Shown in pieces: positions 1 through 4,871 of a DNA stretch of 7,140 nt. The notes beneath the pieces are model-generated. The model made no database searches. It was not told where the DNA came from and worked only from the letters and a program-made list of their open reading frames with translations. The position numbers were made by a program, and so were the translations under genes. Source of the stretch: Streptosporangiaceae bacterium. Its GTDB lineage: Bacteria > Actinomycetota > Actinomycetes > Streptosporangiales > Streptosporangiaceae. The first letter of the stretch is position 1; every line of letters starts with the position of its first letter. Where the stretch lies: NCBI GenBank assembly GCA_030040815.1, contig JASHSZ010000509.1:1-7140 (forward strand), in the 5' to 3' direction.

Positions 1-572
1 TGCCGAGCGAGGTGGACGAGGCGCTGTGGGACGCGGTCGCCCGCGGGCTGGTGACCGCCGACGGGTTCCGTGCCGTCCGGGCGCTGCTGCGCCGTGGCAG
101 CGCGGAGCGGTACGCGCCGACCATCGGATTGCGCCGGGGTCTGCGGGCCAGCACCGGCGCGTCCGGCCGCTGGTCGCTGCTGCCGCCCCCGCTCGCCGAC
201 GCCGACCGGGACGAGCTGGCCGAGGCCGTCGCCCAGCAGCTCGCGGCCCGCTGGGGCGTCGTCTTCCGCGACCTGGTGGCCAGGGAGAACCTCGCGGTGC
301 CGTGGCGCGACGTGCTGTGGGCGTTCCGGCGGATGGAGGCCAGGGAGACGATCCGCGGCGGCCGCTTCGTCAACGGCTTCAGCGGCGAGCAGTACGCCCA
401 CCCGGACGCGGTCGAGGTACTCAAGGCGGTCCGCAGGCAGCAGCACACCGGAGAGGTCGCGCACCTGTCCGCCGCCGATCCGCTGAACCTCACCGGCATC
501 GTGCTGCCCGGCCCGCGCATCCCTGCCATCGGCGCCAACATGGTTACCTACATCGACGGCGCCGCGGCCTAA
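1..572 (+). CDS. lhr: Lhr-family ATP-dependent helicase, C-terminal end (5' truncated by the window)
   Basis: This is the 3' end of a large superfamily 2 DNA helicase. The frame is already open at the window edge (codons begin at base 3) and ends at TAA 570-572, giving about 189 residues; the GTG at 12 is internal. Lhr proteins are usually about 1,500 residues, so the helicase core lies upstream. The visible part matches the Lhr C-terminal domain, which is known to resemble the winged-helix DNA glycosylase AlkZ. Recognisable landmarks are GVVFRDLVARE, PWRDVLWAFRRMEAR, IRGGRFVNGFSGEQYA and the terminal SAADPLNLTGIVLPGPRIPA block, all in family order. Lhr acts on DNA in the cytoplasm and is linked to DNA repair (family knowledge). 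It converges with the minus-strand MFS-USP gene, whose open frame runs antisense through all of the visible lhr sequence. Product identity is secure. Confidence 0.93.
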   Translation, partial: PSEVDEALWDAVARGLVTADGFRAVRALLRRGSAERYAPTIGLRRGLRASTGASGRWSLLPPPLADADRDELAEAVAQQLAARWGVVFRDLVARENLAVPWRDVLWAFRRMEARETIRGGRFVNGFSGEQYAHPDAVEVLKAVRRQQHTGEVAHLSAADPLNLTGIVLPGPRIPAIGANMVTYIDGAAA

Positions 573-2669
573 GCCCGCGGGCGGCGGGTGACCGTCGGGG
601 TGGTCGTGGGCGTGCACGATGAGTACCGGCCGGGGTGAGCGCGAGGCGACGTTGGCGGTCATGCTGTCGGCTATCCGGCCGCCCAGCTTGCCGTGGCCGT
701 GCGAGCCGATGACGATCAGGCTCGCCTCGTGCTCGTCGGCCGCATCGACGACCGCCTTCCAGGCGGGCGTGCCCTCGACCGCCAGCGGCATCGCCCGGAA
801 CCCAGCCAACTCGGCGAGCGCCGCGCCGTGCTCGGCGGTCTGCTCGGCCGCGTGCCGGACGTCGTCGGCGCAGGCGGCGTCGAACTGGGCGCCGGGCTCT
901 GGCATGAACCCGACGCTAAACGTGCGCCACACCGTGAGGACGACCGCATCGCGCCTCGCGGGCAGCTGCTGGCCGGCCTCGGCGATGGCTTTCCCGGCCA
1001 GGTCGGAGCCATCGTAGGCGATCAGGACCGGCCCGATGCGGTCGGGATGCTCGGCTGGGCGCCGGAGCGGACGCGGGGCCAGCGACGCGGCGATCCGGCC
1101 GCCGCTCTCCCCGGCCGTGACGACAGCCGCAGACGCTGCGGCTAGCGCCGGGCGAGTCCTTCCGCGTACCGCCGCCAGCAGCGGCGGGGAATCCCAGGCG
1201 GGTTCCTGGCCGCCCATCCACCGGCCGAGCGCCGGAGCGGGCAGAGCGACCCGGCCGAGCAGGTAGAGCAGGACGCCGACGACCGCACCACCCGCGGACA
1301 GGCCGAAGCAGATCCACAGCGCGGTGCTCATCGCAGGGGTCGGCAGGCCCGTCAGCGTCGTGCCGAAGTGCAGCAGGATCGGCACGGTCATGAACGCCGC
1401 CACCGCGCGCAGCAGTTCCAGGATCGCGAACACCCGCTGTATCGACGCGGAGCGGAGTGAGAAACCAGCCAGGAACAGCGCCGGGGTCACGGATGCGCCG
1501 ATGCCGACGCCGATCAGCCCGGAGCCCGTCAGGGTGAGGGTTTCGGTCGGCGGGATGGCGCTGCGGAGCACGAGGATCCCGGCTACCAGGAAGATCAATC
1601 CAGTCAGCGCGAAGAGGTGGATCAGGCGCTTGTCGAACACCGCGCCGAAGGCCACCGCGGTGATGACGGCCGCGACCAGCTCGGGTGTGAAGAGCAGGCC
1701 GAGGTGCAGCGGCGGATAGCGGGGGGTGAGGACGGTCGCGGTCAGCGCGATCGCCGAGGTCGACGCCGCGGCCGCGCAGACAGCGACGATGACCCCGCTC
1801 ACCGGGATCGTGCTGGCCAGCGCCCGCACCGTCAGCAGCGGTCGGCGCGCGGTGTACTCGTAGACCCACAGGGTGGCGATCAGGACGAGCCCAACGATCA
1901 GCGGAATCACCGCGACGGGGTCGAAGAACCGGTGGGTGAGCAGTTCGGACGCGCCCCAGAACGCCGCCACCGAGCCGGTCGCGGCCAGGCCAATGGCGAG
2001 CCCGTCCCGCGGCGCGCTGGGGTCAGCCGGCGGGGCGTCCTGGAAGGTCAGCAGCGACGTCAGCAGGCCGGCCGCGGCGATCCCGGTGACGATCCAGAAC
2101 AGCGGGCGCCATGCGTGAAACGACGCCTGGGCGCCGCCGACCAGCGGCCCCGCGGCAACGGCCCCGAATATGCACATGTTGAGGACCACCGCGGTCCAGC
2201 GCAGCTTGGCCGCCGGGAAGCCGAGGAATAGCGGCGGCGCGGCGGCGATCAGCAGCATGCTGGTGCACAGCCCCTGCAGCACGTGCCCGGCGATGAACAT
2301 GGCGGGGCCAGTCGCGGCGGCCGCCAGCACCGAGCCGATCACGAGCGCGCTTCCGTACACCAGCAGCAGCCGGCGTTGCGGCAGCAGCTGGGCCAGCTGC
2401 ACCGCCAGCACCGTGCCAACGGCATAGGCCGCATTGGCCAGCCCCGCGGTCAGGCTGATCGCCTGGAGACTCATGTGCAGCTGGCTGGCGATGATCGGCG
2501 TCAGCGGCTGTAGCGCCGCCGACAGGCCGAGGTAAGGGACCAGGAACAGGATGACCATCGCCGCAGACGGCGCGTAACGGCCGGCGAGCGGGCCTTGCGG
2601 CCACCTGAGTCGCCGCTGGCCCGGACTGGCGGGAGACAGCGGACTCGGCAGTGTTTGTTCGCGCGCCAT
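1..2669 (-). CDS. DHA2-type MFS efflux transporter fused to a C-terminal universal stress protein domain; no stop codon in the window
   Basis: One uninterrupted minus-strand frame starts at ATG 2669 (MAREQTLPSP). Residues about 35-473 carry some 14 hydrophobic segments, as in DHA2 drug/H+ antiporters. The family's motif C is clear at residues 169-179 (GAVAAGPLVGG) in the fifth segment. A Pro/Ala-rich linker (about 474-543) leads to a UspA fold at about 545-685. That fold starts PVLIAYDGS (Asp553), has the IVIGSHGHG nucleotide loop (655-660) and ends PRPVLIV. The expected role is proton-driven efflux at the inner membrane, with a cytoplasmic nucleotide-binding sensor or regulator on the same chain; the substrate is unknown. 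Recognisable homology ends near base 615. The frame then has no TAA, TAG or TGA down to base 1: opposite the lhr TAA it reads TTA (Leu700). The 3' boundary is therefore uncertain, and everything below about base 573 may be a chance antisense extension or the result of an indel. The start is the first in-frame ATG before TM1 and lacks a strong Shine-Dalgarno. Confidence 0.8.
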   Translation of the reverse strand, partial: MAREQTLPSPLSPASPGQRRLRWPQGPLAGRYAPSAAMVILFLVPYLGLSAALQPLTPIIASQLHMSLQAISLTAGLANAAYAVGTVLAVQLAQLLPQRRLLLVYGSALVIGSVLAAAATGPAMFIAGHVLQGLCTSMLLIAAAPPLFLGFPAAKLRWTAVVLNMCIFGAVAAGPLVGGAQASFHAWRPLFWIVTGIAAAGLLTSLLTFQDAPPADPSAPRDGLAIGLAATGSVAAFWGASELLTHRFFDPVAVIPLIVGLVLIATLWVYEYTARRPLLTVRALASTIPVSGVIVAVCAAAASTSAIALTATVLTPRYPPLHLGLLFTPELVAAVITAVAFGAVFDKRLIHLFALTGLIFLVAGILVLRSAIPPTETLTLTGSGLIGVGIGASVTPALFLAGFSLRSASIQRVFAILELLRAVAAFMTVPILLHFGTTLTGLPTPAMSTALWICFGLSAGGAVVGVLLYLLGRVALPAPALGRWMGGQEPAWDSPPLLAAVRGRTRPALAAASAAVVTAGESGGRIAASLAPRPLRRPAEHPDRIGPVLIAYDGSDLAGKAIAEAGQQLPARRDAVVLTVWRTFSVGFMPEPGAQFDAACADDVRHAAEQTAEHGAALAELAGFRAMPLAVEGTPAWKAVVDAADEHEASLIVIGSHGHGKLGGRIADSMTANVASRSPRPVLIVHAHDHPDGHPPPAGLGRGAVDVGNHVGADGRDARAGQHDAGEVQRIGGGQVRDLSGVLLPADRLEYLDRVRVGVLLAAEAVDEAAAADRLPGLHPPERPQHVAPRHREVLPGHQVAEDDAPAGRELLGDGLGQLVPVGVGERGRQQRPAAGRAGAGPQTPAQSDGRRVPLRAATAQQRPDGTEPVGGHQPAGDRVPQRLVHLAR

Positions 2670-2763
2670 TCGCGCATGCTTGCCGGCGGACGGTCGCGCC
2701 CGGATAGCGGGCCGGCTGGTAGGGCAGGTTGCCCGATTGCCAGCGAATGCCTGGTATGTCCTG

Positions 2764-2771
2764 AAAGGAGG
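2764..2771 (+). promoter_or_regulatory. Strong Shine-Dalgarno for the 105-aa gene
   Basis: AAAGGAGG is complementary to the 16S anti-Shine-Dalgarno over at least six bases. It sits eight bases upstream of GTG 2780, the optimal spacing. It fixes the GTG as the start and is the best ribosome binding site in the window. Confidence 0.85.
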
Positions 2772-2779
2772 ATACCTAC

Positions 2780-3097
2780 GTGCCTGAGAACGAACAGCCT
2801 CGGAAGAGCTCGTTCGCCGACAGGGCGCGATCGGCGCTGGGCAGCGTCAGAGAGGACGAGCGCGTCAGGCAGGCGGAGGCTCTGACCAAGGACGCGGCCG
2901 CGCGTGCCCAGGAGGCATCGAAGAACGTGCAGCGGAAGGTCGGCCAGCAGGATGCGTGGGACGAGCTACGCAGCGACGCGGAGCTGCTGGCTGAGATTGT
3001 GCGCGCCCATCACGCGCTGATCACCGACCTGATCGACCGGGTGGCCGCGCTGGAGGCGCGGATCGGGACGGAATCGGGACCCGGCCGTGACCGCTGA
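2780..3097 (+). CDS. Hypothetical 105-aa charged helical/coiled-coil protein
   Basis: I do not recognise a family. GTG start at 2780 with an excellent Shine-Dalgarno; stop TGA at 3095-3097. The protein is soluble-looking, with no signal peptide or membrane segment. Residues 1-20 are polar and basic. Residues about 20-58 are rich in Ala, Arg, Lys, Glu and Gln and should form an amphipathic helix. Residues about 60-97 (including DAELLAEIVRAHHALITDL and the following VAALEARI) show heptad-like Leu/Ile/Val/Ala spacing typical of a short coiled coil. There are no cysteines and only one pair of adjacent histidines. It overlaps the next gene by 11 bases, so the two are probably co-translated and may act together. 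A scaffold, oligomerisation or partner-binding role would fit, but that is only inference from shape. Confidence 0.8.
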   Translation: MPENEQPRKSSFADRARSALGSVREDERVRQAEALTKDAAARAQEASKNVQRKVGQQDAWDELRSDAELLAEIVRAHHALITDLIDRVAALEARIGTESGPGRDR

Positions 3098-3884
3098 CGT
3101 TGCCCTGGCAGCTGTCGACGCGGACGCCCGCCGGCGCGTGCCCGATCCGCCGCCGGTCGAGCAGATCATCGAGGACGCCGGCCGCCAGCGACTCGCCGCG
3201 TACTACCTGTACAGCGCCCTGATCGCCGGGGTCATCGGCGACGCCGACCTGGCGCCCGCGGGGTGGCCGCCGGTGCTGGCCGAGCCGATGCAGCGGCTAG
3301 GCCTGGGCCGGCTCGCGCCCAGGACCGTGCGCGGCCTGGACGCGCAGCTGGCTCCGGCGGAGCAGCTCGTGCGGCAGAGCCGAGCCAGGAAGCTCGAGTT
3401 CGCGCAGCTGCTCGTCGACGTGATCAACCACGGCGCGTTCGGCCCGCTGTGCGGCGACGCCGATCGCGTGCGGCTGGCCGGACCTGGCGACGGAGACGAC
3501 CTTGCCCTGGAACTGCTCAAGGACGGGCGCGTCGTCGGCTCCTGCCCGGTGCAGGGCCACTGGGAGCTCGTCGCGCAGTACCTGGCGGCCGCTGCGCCGG
3601 GCGGCACGCCCGCTGACCTGCGGAGCGCGGAGGGATCTGGGCGGACAGCTGAGTGGCTCAAGAGCAGCGGCATCGCGCACGCCGTCAGCCTGGGTACTAC
3701 GCTCGCCGTTCACCTTCATCCGCTCGGCGCGGCCGCGGGCCTCGGCACCCGGCTGGTTTATGCGCGCATCCAGCCTGACCGCGATCAAGCCGACGCGCTG
3801 CGCCGGCTCGGCCAGGGGCTGGCTACCCTGCAGGCGCAGGCCGCCAGCGAGCTCGCCGATCAGCAGTCGGCGGAGCGGGCATGA
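3087..3884 (+). CDS. Hypothetical 265-aa protein, translationally coupled to the 105-aa gene
   Basis: I do not recognise a family. The frame starts at GTG 3087, inside the last codons of the preceding gene, and ends at TGA 3882-3884. No good Shine-Dalgarno precedes it, which fits translation by reinitiation after the upstream stop. The protein is Ala/Leu-rich and moderately acidic in its first part. Visible blocks are a helical region with AAYYLYSALIAGVIGDADLAP (about 36-55), RKLEFAQLLVDVINHGAFGPL (about 102-121), an acidic DGDD loop followed by LALELLKDGRVVGSCPVQGHW, and a hydrophobic, glycine-rich stretch near 195-225 (HAVSLGTTLAVHLHPLGAAAG). None of the hydrophobic stretches is convincing as a transmembrane helix, and there is no signal peptide, so it is probably cytoplasmic. 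Codon usage matches its neighbours. An ABC ATPase gene follows 36 bases later. Confidence concerns the gene, not a function. Confidence 0.78.
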   Translation: MTADVALAAVDADARRRVPDPPPVEQIIEDAGRQRLAAYYLYSALIAGVIGDADLAPAGWPPVLAEPMQRLGLGRLAPRTVRGLDAQLAPAEQLVRQSRARKLEFAQLLVDVINHGAFGPLCGDADRVRLAGPGDGDDLALELLKDGRVVGSCPVQGHWELVAQYLAAAAPGGTPADLRSAEGSGRTAEWLKSSGIAHAVSLGTTLAVHLHPLGAAAGLGTRLVYARIQPDRDQADALRRLGQGLATLQAQAASELADQQSAERA

Positions 3885-3906
3885 CGCCGGGCTGGCGGCC
3901 GCCGGG

Positions 3907-3912
3907 TACGAT
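3907..3912 (+). promoter_or_regulatory. Possible -10 element of a leaderless promoter for the ABC ATPase gene
   Basis: TACGAT fits the actinobacterial TANNNT -10 pattern and lies eight bases upstream of GTG 3921, so transcription would begin at or next to the start codon. There is no good Shine-Dalgarno here, which fits a leaderless message. The -35 is weak: TGACGC at 3882-3887 leaves a long 19-base spacer. Inference from motif and spacing only. Confidence 0.35.
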
Positions 3913-3920
3913 CTGGGCCC

Positions 3921-4736
3921 GTGGCCGCCCCCGCAGTCTCCGCCGAGCCTGACATCGTCGTCCAGGTGGCGGGCGTCGACCTGGTCCGCGACGACAGGCT
4001 GCTGCTGGATCGGGTGAGCGTGACGATCCGGGCGGGCGAGCACTGGGCTTTGCTCGGGCCGAACGGGGCAGGCCAGAGCACCCTGCTGCAGATCATGGCG
4101 ACCTACGCCCACCCGACGCGGGGGCAGGTGGACCTTCTCGGGCACCGTCTCGGCCGGGTCGACGTGTTCAGGCTCAGGCCGTGGATCGGTCATGTCAGCC
4201 CGCACCACCGGGTGGACCCGCCGTGTACGGTGCGGGAGGTGGTGCTCACCGGCGTCACCGGCACCATCCAGCTCGTGCCGCGGCGGGAGACCAGCGCCGC
4301 GGAGCTGTCCCGCGCCATGGCCGTGACCGAGCTGATGGGCCTCGGCACCCGGACGGACGCCCAGTGGCGGGTGCTCTCTGCGGGGGAGCGGAGCCGGGTG
4401 CTGATCGCCCGGGCGCTGATGGCCGAGCCGAGGCTGCTCCTGCTGGACGAGCCCGCGGCGGGCCTCGACGTGGCGGGCCGCGAGCAGCTGCTCGCGAGCC
4501 TGGACGGCCTGCGCCGGCGCCAGCCGCGCCTGGCCACGGTGCTGGTCACGCATCATCTGGAGGAGCTGCCCGCCAGCACGACCCACGCGCTCCTGCTGCG
4601 CGGCGGACGGGTCGTCGCCGGCGGGGTCGCCTGCGACGTGCTCACGACCGAGCTCGCCAGTGCCTGCTTTGGCCACCGGCTGGTCGTCACCGGGCAGGCT
4701 GGCCGCTGGGCCGCCACCTCCGGCCCCGTCCCGTAG
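3921..4736 (+). CDS. ABC ATPase (YlmA/ModF/PhrA-like) with Walker A lysine replaced by glutamine
   Basis: A stand-alone, cytoplasmic ABC nucleotide-binding domain of 271 residues. The motifs, in order, are: Walker A GPNGAGQST (46-54), signature LSAGE (152-156), Walker B RLLLLDEP (171-178, Asp176, Glu177), D-loop GLD (181-183) and switch histidine His211 in VTHH. The overall pattern, including WIGHVSP, ARALMAEPRLLLLDEP and VTHHLEELPAS, fits the ABC ATPases annotated as molybdenum transport/photorepair (YlmA, ModF, PhrA type). The transport or non-transport role of those proteins is mostly unsettled. Two oddities: residue 52, the phosphate-binding lysine in nearly every active P-loop ATPase, is glutamine (CAG at 4074-4076), and the Q-loop position reads Ser-Pro-His-His (93-96) with no glutamine. 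No permease of matching type is adjacent; the LivHM fusion downstream normally uses LivG and LivF. The GTG start is favoured because residues 11-40 align with the usual N-terminal strand region. Confidence 0.9.
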   Translation: MAAPAVSAEPDIVVQVAGVDLVRDDRLLLDRVSVTIRAGEHWALLGPNGAGQSTLLQIMATYAHPTRGQVDLLGHRLGRVDVFRLRPWIGHVSPHHRVDPPCTVREVVLTGVTGTIQLVPRRETSAAELSRAMAVTELMGLGTRTDAQWRVLSAGERSRVLIARALMAEPRLLLLDEPAAGLDVAGREQLLASLDGLRRRQPRLATVLVTHHLEELPASTTHALLLRGGRVVAGGVACDVLTTELASACFGHRLVVTGQAGRWAATSGPVP

Positions 4737-4739
4737 CGT

Positions 4740-4764
4740 CGGCGCCCACCAAATCTGAGCGCCG
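4740..4764 (+). terminator. Possible hairpin after the ABC ATPase gene
   Basis: CGGCGC at 4740-4745 pairs with GCGCCG at 4759-4764 across a 13-base loop, starting four bases after the TAG stop. There is no T-tract, so an intrinsic terminator is only tentative; U-poor hairpins are often proposed as terminators in actinomycetes. The rest of the gap to 4871 holds no gene and no clear promoter. Confidence 0.28.
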
Positions 4765-4855
4765 GAACTGGGGGCGGGAACCATCGCAGGCCGGCGTCTC
4801 CGCCGTGCATACTGCAACCCGAAGCGGATCTTCTGGCCGCATCGTCATCCCCGCT

Positions 4856-4861
4856 GGAGGG
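4856..4861 (+). promoter_or_regulatory. Shine-Dalgarno for the LivH-LivM fusion gene
   Basis: GGAGGG lies ten bases upstream of ATG 4872 and supports that start. Residues 1-30 of the resulting protein already align with the LivH N-terminus, so no earlier start is needed. Confidence 0.7.
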
Positions 4862-4871
4862 CAACCGCCTG

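Noticed and set aside
573..582. Perfect palindrome GCCCGCGGGC between the convergent genes, as a terminator or operator
   Set aside because: It has no loop and no T-tract, and ten-base GC palindromes are common by chance at this composition.
916..1869. A 317-codon minus-strand open frame over the MFS-USP gene
   Set aside because: Its translation is Arg/Pro/Gly-rich with no domain pattern. The neighbouring minus frame over the same bases encodes clear transporter and USP motifs.
1617..2231. A 204-codon plus-strand open frame
   Set aside because: It is the codon-aligned antisense of the MFS region, highly charged and repetitive, as expected of a GC-rich shadow.
2752..2760. Extended -10-like TGGTATGTC ahead of the 105-aa gene
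   Set aside because: Transcription would start inside the Shine-Dalgarno at 2764-2771, removing it from the message, and no good -35 is at the right distance.
3297..4817. A 506-codon minus-strand open frame spanning two plus-strand genes
   Set aside because: It crosses the 265-aa gene, the intergenic gap and the ABC ATPase with low-complexity His/Gln/Arg/Pro sequence. The plus strand carries recognisable ABC motifs there.
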